NCBI GenBank assembly: GCA_015075635.1
Contig: JABTUA010000003.1
Location: forward strand, 248,001-312,000
Direction: 5' to 3'
Length of the DNA: 64,000 nucleotides
Source of the DNA: Polyangiaceae bacterium
Lineage (GTDB): Bacteria; Myxococcota_A; Polyangia; Polyangiales; Polyangiaceae
Position numbers and translations under genes: made by a program. Of the stretch, positions 42,449-49,462 are shown piece by piece (the first letter of the stretch is position 1; each line of letters begins with the position of its first letter). The notes under the pieces were generated by a model. That model was not told the origin of the DNA, did not search any database, and saw only the letters and a list, made by a program, of their open reading frames with translations.

Positions 42449-43147
42449 GTGAGCACCGGCCCTCGCAGCTACCGCTACTACGAGCTGATCATGGCGGCGT
42501 TCGTCTGCGTGCTCTTGTGCGCGAACCTGATCGGCGTGAGCAAGGTCACCGAGGTGACGCTGTTCGGTGAGACCTTCGCTTTCGGCGCGGGGAACCTGTT
42601 CTTCCCGCTGTCCTACCTATTCGGGGACATCCTGACCGAGGTGTACGGCTACGCGCGCTCGCGCCGAGTGGTGTGGGCGGGCTTCGGCGCGCTCGCCTTC
42701 GCGTCGCTCATGAGCTGGGTGGTGGTCCACCTGCCGCCGGCCGCCGGTTGGACCGGACAGCCGGTGATCGAGGCGGCGTTCGGCTCCACCTGGCGCATCG
42801 CGCTGGCCTCCCTGATCGGCTACTTCTGCGGCGAGTTCACCAACTCGTTCACGCTGGCGAAGCTGAAGATCGCCACCCGCGGCCGCTTCCTGTGGACGCG
42901 GACCATCGGCTCCACGATCGCCGGCGAGGCCTGCGACACGCTGGTGTTCTACCCGCTGGCGTTCTACGGCACTTGGTCGAACGACCTGCTCCTGAAGGTG
43001 ATGATCGCGAACTACTGCATCAAGGTCGGCTGGGAGGTCCTGGCCACTCCGCTCACCTACCGCATCGTGCGCGCGCTGAAGGTCGCCGAGCGCGAGGACT
43101 ACTTCGACACGCACACGCGCTTCACGCCGTTTTCGCTTCAGACCTGA
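42449..43147 (+). CDS. Queuosine precursor transporter (YhhQ/VUT family)
   Basis: A 232-residue membrane protein with about six helices of the DUF165/YhhQ family, which imports queuosine precursors such as preQ0 or preQ1 for tRNA modification. Family landmarks are GNLFFPLSYLFGDILTEVYG near residue 45, a conserved Arg-Arg-Val-Val-Trp, and RTIGSTIAGEACDTLVFYP near residue 150. GTG 42449 starts just before Tyr-Tyr-Glu-Leu. It lies seven bases after the Cys-rich lipoprotein gene. Confidence 0.9.
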   Translation: MSTGPRSYRYYELIMAAFVCVLLCANLIGVSKVTEVTLFGETFAFGAGNLFFPLSYLFGDILTEVYGYARSRRVVWAGFGALAFASLMSWVVVHLPPAAGWTGQPVIEAAFGSTWRIALASLIGYFCGEFTNSFTLAKLKIATRGRFLWTRTIGSTIAGEACDTLVFYPLAFYGTWSNDLLLKVMIANYCIKVGWEVLATPLTYRIVRALKVAEREDYFDTHTRFTPFSLQT

Positions 43148-43273
43148 GCGCCGTGTGCGGCTCGACCACCAAGAACGCTCGCGACCCAAGCTCGCAATTC
43201 GACCCGTGGATGGGCGGAAGCTCGGCGCTGGCTCGCGTCCACGGAGACAACGCACGCGATCTGCGGCACATGA

Positions 43274-43384
43274 GATGTCGGGACCTCGCGCGCGACGTGC
43301 GCTACCGGCATCATGCACGGCGCGAAGGCCAACCCGTGCTCGGGCATGTTGACCCATCAAGGCCCGTTCAGCGTCACGTTCTGA
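43274..43384 (+). pseudogene. Possible 3' coding remnant
   Basis: Between the transporter gene and the orphan nucleotidyltransferase (279 bases) one short plus-strand frame, open from 43274 after a stop to TGA 43382, has strongly G/C third positions. It would encode 36 residues ending Gly-Pro-Phe-Ser-Val-Thr-Phe, with Cys at three places. No start codon or homology is recognised, so this may be the worn-down end of an older gene. Nothing else is seen in this gap. Confidence 0.3.
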
Positions 43385-43426
43385 GCTCGCGCGTGACCGC
43401 CAGCGGCGCGTCGGAACCCACGTGGG

Positions 43427-44077
43427 TCAGAACGGATCTTCGACCTGCGCGAGGTCCCACAGCTCGAGGAACTTCTCCCGCACCCACGGGTCGAGGGACG
43501 AAGCCAGCTCGCGCGGGAGTTTCGCGCTGCGAATCAACTCCTGCACGTCGACCAGGTCCTTCGCGCGATGGGGCGCGACCAGCCCCGAGGCGAGCTTGAG
43601 CTCGATGTAGAGCGACATGGGAAGCAGCGCGAAGCGGGCACCGCGCACCGCAACGGCGGCCGGATCCGGGAACGCGATGGGTTTCGGCTTGTCGTCACCT
43701 GGAAAGCGGCCCGTGCTGAGCACGTCCACGTTCACCCCGAACTCGGTGTCAAACAGCTTGCCTGTGCCGGGCACGCGCTCCGCATAGCCCTTTCCGAGGT
43801 GCAGCCGCTTGAACTCTTGGAGGTCCTCGTCGCGCATCACCAGGTCGACATCGACCGTGACGCGCCGGTGGCCGTATTCGAGCAACGCGAACGCGCCGAT
43901 GATTGCGTACGGCAATCCGTCTGCTTCCAACAGCGCGGTCAACTTGTAGAGGGCCTTGTGTGCTTCGGACTCTCCCACGAAGAACCTCCCGCAGTACTCG
44001 ACGCCGGCTACGAAGCGTGCCTCTGCTTCCGCCGGCAGCGAGCCCTCACCCCATGATCGCGCCGACTGCGAACCCAT
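43427..44077 (-). CDS. Nucleotidyltransferase-fold protein (AbiEii-like), orphan
   Basis: A 216-residue soluble protein. The nucleotidyltransferase core is seen near residue 55: LPYAIIGAFALLEYGHRRVT followed by Val-Asp-Val-Asp-Leu, giving the Gly...Asp-x-Asp pattern; a later Asn-Val-Asp-Val-Leu may supply the third acid, and an LKLASGLVAPHRAKDLVDV stretch matches the family's C-terminal half. It is related in type to the protein at 28948 but has no small partner gene nearby. It opens a degraded accessory zone. Confidence 0.78.
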   Translation of the reverse strand: MGSQSARSWGEGSLPAEAEARFVAGVEYCGRFFVGESEAHKALYKLTALLEADGLPYAIIGAFALLEYGHRRVTVDVDLVMRDEDLQEFKRLHLGKGYAERVPGTGKLFDTEFGVNVDVLSTGRFPGDDKPKPIAFPDPAAVAVRGARFALLPMSLYIELKLASGLVAPHRAKDLVDVQELIRSAKLPRELASSLDPWVREKFLELWDLAQVEDPF

Positions 44078-44187
44078 GCACGCAGCCTAGCATGGAGAGA
44101 GCTGCGGCTTTCGCGGGCTCGGCCGCTGAACGAGCACCCTCGCGACGTGCTGCTGCGGCATGCGTTGCAGGAGGTCCACTGGGGCGA

Positions 44188-44412
44188 GTGCCGAAGGCCA
44201 CGCAAAGCGCGACGCCCGAGTGCGTCAAAGCCGGCGGCGTGCACTCCTTCACCGGCGACGCGACCCACCTGTTCTTGACCGACAGCGCCGGTCACGTGGT
44301 CCGGCTTCCGAAGCAGGGGGGAGCCGAGGTCGAGATCTGGAGCCAACCCCAAGCCGACGCCGTGGCCTTGAACGATGGCGCCGTGGTCGTCGGCCAACGG
44401 CAGCGGGAGTGA
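44188..44412 (+). pseudogene. Fragment of a beta-propeller protein
   Basis: The plus strand from about 44188 to 44395 encodes about 70 residues, including FTGDATHLFLTDSAGHVVRL and then Pro-Lys-Gln-Gly-Gly-Ala, the pattern of a single blade from the propeller lipoproteins common in myxobacteria. It has no signal peptide or other blades and runs out near 44395, where the coding direction switches. It is read as a piece of a destroyed gene. Confidence 0.5.
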
Positions 44413-44515
44413 GCGCGAAGCGGCTCGCACAGTACGGGCAGGCCATCTCCGAGGCCACGCCCGCGACCGGGAAGATGCCCCCGCAGTGCGGGCAAGGAAT
44501 GCTGCGCGCCTGCAT
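44393..44515 (-). pseudogene. Fragment of a zinc-ribbon protein
   Basis: From ATG 44515 on the minus strand about 40 residues read Ile-Pro-Cys-Pro-His-Cys-Gly-Gly, then Met-Ala-Cys-Pro-Tyr-Cys-Ala, two Cys-x-x-Cys pairs spaced as in an N-terminal zinc ribbon. After about 44395 the frame continues only as Arg-rich, non-coding-looking sequence. It is probably the 5' end of a gene joined to the propeller fragment by a rearrangement. Confidence 0.5.
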
Positions 44516-44604
44516 CCGGCCGCCAAGCCATCACGGGAGCCCTCACCGTACCTGCGAGCTCGCGCCCCCTCCGAAGCCCACCGGACCCGACAGCGAGCCC
44601 GACG

Positions 44605-44664
44605 TCGGGTGTCATGCGATTTTCGCGTTCCGCGCAGCCCGAAATTAGGGAGTCTGTGGGGCTC
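44605..44664 (+). repeat. 60-base dispersed repeat, left copy
   Basis: This stretch aligns without gaps to 48141-48200 in the same orientation with 47 of 60 identical positions (13 mismatches counted by eye). It begins TCGGGTGT and ends near CTGTGG. No gene explains it. The two copies frame a 3.5-kb segment. Confidence 0.75.
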
Positions 44665-44763
44665 CTTGAGAACAGGATCGAGCAAGCTGAGCGGATGCGC
44701 CCTCACCTAGCTTGGCCGCGTTGCTGCCACAGCACGACCCTCGGCCGAAGCGTGCTGGCCCGT

Positions 44764-45477
44764 TCAGGCCAAAGCGCCCGATCCAAGTACGTCGCGGATC
44801 CGCTCCAGCAGCGTCGAGGCGGCGTATCGATCCAGGAGCTCCGCGAGCTTGGGCCTCGCGTTACGCGCGGCGCGCTCGAGATCCGAGGCGGCGAACACGA
44901 GCTCGCTCTTGGCGCAGCCGAAGTGGACCGGACTCCGGAAGAACCCCTCGAGCTCTTGCACGGCGTGAGGCGGGTGTTCGAAGCGCACCTTGCTCGGTGC
45001 GAGAGGACCTCCGGTGAGGACGCGCATGCGTGCGCAGACAGTCGCGAAGAACGCATCCTGCTCGTGGGGATCCGTGCCCGCGACCAGCCGCACGATCCTG
45101 ACCTCGCGACCGTCGCGGACGATGCGGATCGCTAGGGAATCCGAGAGCAGGCGATAGAAACGAGCGATGCGCTCGATCGCGTCGCCCAACGTGCTGCTGA
45201 AGTACACTGCGTAGTCGAGCACCTCGAACTCGCCTTCCGCGGCGCGCTCTGCGAAACGGACGCCGAGCGCCTGATCGTCCGTTGCGCGCGCGAGCTCGGT
45301 CCAGGCGCGCTGGACTTTCTCGTCGGGGACGCGGGCGTCCAGCTCCTCGAGGAGCGCGCTCGAAAGCCCAATCGCGCGCAGCAGTTCCCCCGCGCCCAGA
45401 CCGACCTTCTCCGCATGGGCACCGAGGCTTCTCAGGAGCACGACGGAGCTCGTGCGATGAAGGTCGGACGTGGACAC
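44764..45477 (-). CDS. AraC-type regulator ligand-binding domain without DNA-binding domain
   Basis: A protein of about 237 residues matching the N-terminal arabinose-binding-like domain of AraC/OruR-type regulators: a helical start (LRSLGAHAEKVGLGAGELL), then Gly-Val-Arg-Phe-Ala-Glu-Arg and LDYAVYFSSTLGDAIERIARFYRLLSD cut into the usual helices, and a FRSPVHFGCAKSELVFAA segment. A normal member continues into a double helix-turn-helix of about 100 residues; here the frame stops at 44764 after Ile-Arg-Asp-Val-Leu. It is probably a truncated, non-functional or solely ligand-binding remnant. GTG 45477 is favoured; a longer start at 45513 is possible. Confidence 0.7.
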   Translation of the reverse strand: MSTSDLHRTSSVVLLRSLGAHAEKVGLGAGELLRAIGLSSALLEELDARVPDEKVQRAWTELARATDDQALGVRFAERAAEGEFEVLDYAVYFSSTLGDAIERIARFYRLLSDSLAIRIVRDGREVRIVRLVAGTDPHEQDAFFATVCARMRVLTGGPLAPSKVRFEHPPHAVQELEGFFRSPVHFGCAKSELVFAASDLERAARNARPKLAELLDRYAASTLLERIRDVLGSGALA

Positions 45478-45509
45478 GCGAGCAGCTCGACCGTAAGCCG
45501 GTCGCCTCC

Positions 45510-46340
45510 TCAAGTGAAGAGGTCGTGGAGCGCCCTCTTCTGCGTCGCCACGAAGCGGGAGAGCTTCCTGGCATGCTCGGCGTGGCGCGCGGCAGCGCGC
45601 GCTTCCGCCGCGTCAGCTTTGGCCTTGACGTTCGCGATCTCGTGGTCCCAGCTCTCCTGGAGCAGGCGCACGCGGGCCTCCAGCGCCGCGCGTCCGGCGT
45701 TCTGCTCCATGAGGAGCTCGTCCCGCTTTGCCAAGAGCTTGGCCTTCTCCTCGCCCACACTGCGGTCGATCTCGGCTTCGATTCGGTCCAGCGCATCGTT
45801 CATCGCCTGCCAGTCCGCCTTGATCCCGGCCACCACCACGTCGTCCGTCGCCTGGCGGAAGACGACGGTCCCGTGAGGCGCGACCGCTGCATCGACTGGA
45901 CCCGTCGAATCCTCGTAGATGCTGGCGGCGACGACGTAGCTCCCGGGCTTCAGACTCGCGACGACAGGTCGCAGGAGCTCGCTGGCGAACTCCGAGTAGG
46001 TCAAGTCTCCGCCGACCGCCGCGGTCCCGCCCATCGTCCCCCCGACTGCCACGCCCGCCGCAGCGGCGGCAGCGGCGGCTCCCGCCGTGGCACCGGCCGC
46101 GAGCGCGATCGGTCCGCCGAGCAGGCCCAGAAGCGCGCCCGTGGACGTCGCCAGGGCTACAGTGCCCGGCGAACGGAGCCGGCGCTCTTCCTTGGCCGTG
46201 AACGTACCGCTGTCCGCCTTGAAGGTGACCGTGAACGAGTGGAGCTCGATCGTGCCCTCTCGGTCGAGCGCTTCGAGGGCCCTCACCACCTCGTACGCGG
46301 CGGCTTCACTGCTGACCACAACCAGGATTTCCTTGTCCAT
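45510..46340 (-). CDS. DUF1269 family protein with Gly/Ala membrane segment and coiled coil
   Basis: A 276-residue protein of the DUF1269 type. The N-terminus (MDKEILVVVSSEAAAYEVV) is the family's alpha/beta start; a Gly/Ala-rich hydrophobic stretch lies at about 60-115; the region after it resembles the family's second half (Ala-Pro-His-Gly-Thr-Val). The last 90 residues form a long charged coiled coil that is not usual for the family. ATG 46340 has an AAGGAG site at good spacing. It is divergent from a TetR gene with a palindrome between them, so it is the probable target. Confidence 0.78.
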   Translation of the reverse strand: MDKEILVVVSSEAAAYEVVRALEALDREGTIELHSFTVTFKADSGTFTAKEERRLRSPGTVALATSTGALLGLLGGPIALAAGATAGAAAAAAAAGVAVGGTMGGTAAVGGDLTYSEFASELLRPVVASLKPGSYVVAASIYEDSTGPVDAAVAPHGTVVFRQATDDVVVAGIKADWQAMNDALDRIEAEIDRSVGEEKAKLLAKRDELLMEQNAGRAALEARVRLLQESWDHEIANVKAKADAAEARAAARHAEHARKLSRFVATQKRALHDLFT

Positions 46341-46441
46341 TTTCTCTCTCCTTGCGACGAGCGCGAGAGCAACATGGTCATGTTGTACCAGGTCGTCAAG
46401 TTGACAGAAGTGAGCACTATGAGCACACTGGGAGCTAGACG
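46341..46441. promoter_or_regulatory. Divergent promoter region with palindromic operator candidates
   Basis: The 101-base gap between the DUF1269 gene and the TetR gene holds CAACATG-GT-CATGTTG (46370-46385, perfect 7-base arms), GTCAAGTTGAC (46395-46405, perfect) and two direct TGAGCAC copies nine bases apart further on. On the minus strand, TTGACG followed 17 bases later by CATGTT overlaps the first palindrome and could be the DUF1269 promoter. The layout is typical for a TetR regulator controlling itself and its divergent neighbour. Confidence 0.6.
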
Positions 46442-47092
46442 ATGTCCACACGCCCTACCCCCCGCAAAAGCCGAAAGCAGGATCACCGGACGCGCGTCGG
46501 CCGGGAACGCAGCGCTCGCACCGAGACGCGAATCCTGCGGGCCGCGCTCGGGGTCTTCGGAGAGATGGGCCCGACCGCCCCCAAGATCGACGACTTCCTC
46601 GGCGCTGCCGGAATCTCCAGAGGAACCTTCTACAACCACTACGCGAGCGTGGAAGAGCTGCTCGCGGCCGCATCGGAGTGGGCGACCCGCCAGCTCATCG
46701 CGGCGATCGAAGGCAGTCTCGAGGGGATCGACGATCCTGTCCTCCGCTTTGGGGTCGGCCTGCGGAGTTTCCTGGCGAGGGCGAGGTCGGACTCGGGTTT
46801 CTGCAAATTCGTCGCGCAGGTGTGGACCCTTGGAGGACTCGATCTGCCGGAGCGCGACCTCAGGGCAGGCCTCCGTCAGGGCACCTTCCGTGCGTCCAGC
46901 CTCGAGTCGGCCACCGACCTACTCTACGGAGGGCTGCGGCAGGCGCTCATGCGTATGGCCAGCGGAGCCACGCCGCCCGACTACGGTGAGCAGGTGACCG
47001 AGCTCTACCTGCGGGCGCTCGGCACGCCCGCCCGCTACCTGACGGCGGTGTCGAAGTACCCGCTCCCCTCGTTCGAAGGTGCGTCTGGCTGA
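46442..47092 (+). CDS. TetR/AcrR family transcriptional regulator
   Basis: A 216-residue regulator. After a basic 28-residue lead, the TetR helix-turn-helix is clear: TRILRAALGVFGEMGPTAPK and ISRGTFYNHYASVEELL at about residues 30-75. The helical C-terminal domain would bind an unknown ligand. It is divergent from the DUF1269 gene, 101 bases away, with palindromes between, so local repression is likely. Confidence 0.9.
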   Translation: MSTRPTPRKSRKQDHRTRVGRERSARTETRILRAALGVFGEMGPTAPKIDDFLGAAGISRGTFYNHYASVEELLAAASEWATRQLIAAIEGSLEGIDDPVLRFGVGLRSFLARARSDSGFCKFVAQVWTLGGLDLPERDLRAGLRQGTFRASSLESATDLLYGGLRQALMRMASGATPPDYGEQVTELYLRALGTPARYLTAVSKYPLPSFEGASG

Positions 47093-47335
47093 GAAGAAGG
47101 AGCTCGCACCATATTGATGAGATCCGTGTCGTGCGGTGGCTCAGCTCCGACGGCGTGAGCGGATCACCGCATCGACACCCGTGCCGGCGACGGCACGCGG
47201 GCGCTCCTCTGCGACGACCAACTCCCACGGCCGAGCGCCGGCAAGATCGAGCTCGGCGCGGACGCGCTACAGCGGCAGCGCGGCACGCGCCTTGGTCGCG
47301 CGCCTGTGCATGAACTCGGGTAGATTGTCGTGCGG

Positions 47336-48049
47336 ATGCGACAACCACTCCTCTCCTGCGCGACCGTGGGCTTGCTCGTCGCACACGCCTGCGCGGGAGC
47401 GCGGGAGACGGGATCCCATGCCAGCCCAACGCTCACGCCGCGAACCGAGGGCAGCGTCGATGCGTCCCCCGGCGAGGCGCCGGCGGTGGTCGACGCTTCC
47501 GCGGGCGTGGGAGGCGACTCAGCGCGCGACGACGGTGCTGCCGCGCCTTCGCGCGATCAGGGCCCCGGTGCGGAGGCCGACGCACCTCCCGTCGAGCTCG
47601 AGCCAGAGAGGCCACCCGAGAAGCTCCGCTACCGCCCTGTCGGCGCGTGTGTTGACCCGGTGGCTGATGTCGAGCGCCGCGTGCGACCCGGCGGTACGCA
47701 CCGCAAGCAGACGGACGATCACGACGGGCCGCGGGTCGTCATTCGGCGCGACCTGGACGGCGACGAGCAGGACGACCAGGTGTTGCTGGGGCAACCGACA
47801 CTCGGCGGGGCGCACTTCGTCTACGTGATGCGCGGGCCGTGCGGTCACTATGCGGGACGCATCGACACCAGAGTACGGCTCGAAGTCGTCGGGGGATACT
47901 CCAAGGGGCTGCGCGCTCTCGGGGGGTTCTTCCCCTGCCTGCCGCACTGCTGTGAGCACTTGATGTACAACGAGTATCGCTACGATGGCGTGCGCTACCG
48001 CCGCGCGGTCGCGGAATCGCGCAAGTACCGCGATTGCCACCGGCCGTGA
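47336..48049 (+). CDS. Exported lipoprotein with FG-GAP-like segment
   Basis: A 237-residue lipoprotein (Ala-His-Ala-Cys lipobox near residue 17; a GTG six bases upstream is an alternative start). An Ala/Asp-rich linker (about 25-90) leads to a domain containing IRRDLDGDEQDDQVLLGQP, a calcium-type Asp loop as in FG-GAP repeats, and several cysteines near the end (Phe-Pro-Cys-Leu-Pro-His-Cys-Cys-Glu-His). Function unknown. The 243 bases upstream hold an open, G/C-third-position stretch (about 47158-47325) without recognisable homology, perhaps another remnant. Confidence 0.68.
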   Translation: MRQPLLSCATVGLLVAHACAGARETGSHASPTLTPRTEGSVDASPGEAPAVVDASAGVGGDSARDDGAAAPSRDQGPGAEADAPPVELEPERPPEKLRYRPVGACVDPVADVERRVRPGGTHRKQTDDHDGPRVVIRRDLDGDEQDDQVLLGQPTLGGAHFVYVMRGPCGHYAGRIDTRVRLEVVGGYSKGLRALGGFFPCLPHCCEHLMYNEYRYDGVRYRRAVAESRKYRDCHRP

Positions 48050-48140
48050 GGCGCGTGCAGCGATCTGGCAGGTCAGACGCTAGCCCGAGCGAAGCTACCG
48101 TGCGAAGCTCGACGAGCTGATGGGGCCGAGAAGTCACAGA

Positions 48141-48200
48141 TCGGGTGTGATGCGATCTTCGTGCCACGCGCAGGCTGAAATCCGGGACTCTGTGGAGCCC
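48141..48200 (+). repeat. 60-base dispersed repeat, right copy
   Basis: Direct-orientation partner of 44605-44664 (47 of 60 positions identical, no gaps). Read on the minus strand, both copies encode similar peptides: Ile-Ser-Gly-Cys-Ala...Arg-Met-Thr-Pro-Asp in the left and Ile-Ser-Ala-Cys-Ala...Arg-Ile-Thr-Pro-Asp in the right, so shared ancestry as coding sequence is possible. Confidence 0.75.
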
Positions 48201-48520
48201 AGGTAGGGGCCCTGGAAGAGCAGCCACCAGACCAGCGGCTTGACGCTCTTGAACCCCAAGCCTGTGCCCCCAATCGCGAACAGGTCGCCGTGTTCTCGTG
48301 CGCGGCCGGCCCCGGCGAGCACGTCCAGCCCTGGGAGATCTGGAAGCTGGGCAAGGCGTTGCGCGACGGCGAGCTGCCGGGCGGTGAGGTGGTGCGCGAG
48401 ATCCGCGTCGGCTTCCCGGATCGCGAGTCGGCGATGCGTGAGCGGAGGCCGCTGCTCGACATCGGCGTGGTCGTGCAATGTTACGATGAAGGTGGCGAGC
48501 TGATCACTCGGAGCGCGAGA
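48179..48520 (+). pseudogene. Truncated plus-strand gene fragment
   Basis: From 48179, after a stop, a plus-strand frame with strongly G/C third positions encodes about 110 residues including Ala-Cys-Ala-Pro-Asn-Arg-Glu-Gln-Val-Ala-Val-Phe-Ser-Cys and PWEIWKLGKALRDGELPGG. It has no convincing start, and it loses coding character at about 48515, where it meets the end of the convergent hydrolase gene. It looks like the middle of a lipoprotein gene cut at both ends. Confidence 0.45.
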
Positions 48521-49456
48521 CTACTCCGACGCGCCCGCGGGCTTCACGGCGTCTTCGCTCGAGGCCCCCGCCGGCGGCCAGCGCTCGGCGAAGACGCGGG
48601 AGAAGAAGCGCTCCAGCGCGCGGTTCAGCGCTTCCGGGTACTCGAGCGGGGTGTAGTGGGTGCCGCGCTCGATCTCGACGTAGTCCGCGTGGGGGATGTG
48701 GCGGGACAGCTCGCGCATGACGCTGGGCGGGGTGGCCACGTCCTTGGAGCCGGAGGTGACCAGCGTGGGCACCTTCACCTTGTCGAGCACCGGTCGCGCC
48801 GAGTGTCTGTCGAGCTCGAGCAGGATGCTGAAGTAGGTGCCGAGCTCCACCCGCGCGAGCTCCTGGGTGACCGCCGTCACGAACGGCGCGTTGGCGGTGG
48901 AGACGGCCAGCTTGTCCATCAAGAGGCCGGCGGTACCGCTGGCCAGCAGGCGGCGGGCGGCGGGGTTCAGCACGCGCGCGCCACGCACCAGCCCCGCGAG
49001 CGTGGCCCGGAGCAACGGCGCGGTGAGCGCGGGGCCGTAGGCCGTGCTGAGAACGTGCTCGAACGCCCCGTTGATCAGCGCCAACGCCTGGATGCGCTCC
49101 GGCATGCGTTCGTACAGGCCGAGGCCGAGCTGCACGCCCATGCTCCAGCTGCCCGTCACGAAGCTGTTCCAGCCCAGGCGCTCGACGATGGCCTCGGCGT
49201 CGTCCACGTGACGCTCGAAGCGGAGCGCGCTCCGGTCGCGCAGCCGCTCGGAGTCGAACAACCCGCGCTGGTCCCAGGTGACGATGGTCATGCGCTGGTG
49301 GAAGGCCTCGAAGATGTGCTTCCAGCACAAGAGCGGCGTGCCCAGGCCCGGGGTCAGGAGCCAGCGGTGCGGGCCGGTCCCGGTCTTGTGGACGCGCACG
49401 CCGGCGCCGTCCTTGGAGCGGATGGTGAACGACTCGACGGGCACCTCGATGCGCAT
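48521..49456 (-). CDS. Alpha/beta hydrolase
   Basis: A 311-residue alpha/beta-hydrolase-fold enzyme without signal peptide. The nucleophile elbow is Gly-Ser-Trp-Ser-Met-Gly near residue 107; the oxyanion region is LTPGLGTPLLCW near 35; the acid is probably Asp in SGSKDVATPP near 243; the catalytic His is in GTHYTPLEYP near 275. The substrate is unknown. It begins six bases after the kinase gene stop on the same strand, making it the last gene of the 53356-48521 operon. Confidence 0.9.
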   Translation of the reverse strand: MRIEVPVESFTIRSKDGAGVRVHKTGTGPHRWLLTPGLGTPLLCWKHIFEAFHQRMTIVTWDQRGLFDSERLRDRSALRFERHVDDAEAIVERLGWNSFVTGSWSMGVQLGLGLYERMPERIQALALINGAFEHVLSTAYGPALTAPLLRATLAGLVRGARVLNPAARRLLASGTAGLLMDKLAVSTANAPFVTAVTQELARVELGTYFSILLELDRHSARPVLDKVKVPTLVTSGSKDVATPPSVMRELSRHIPHADYVEIERGTHYTPLEYPEALNRALERFFSRVFAERWPPAGASSEDAVKPAGASE

Positions 49457-49462
49457 GGGGCG

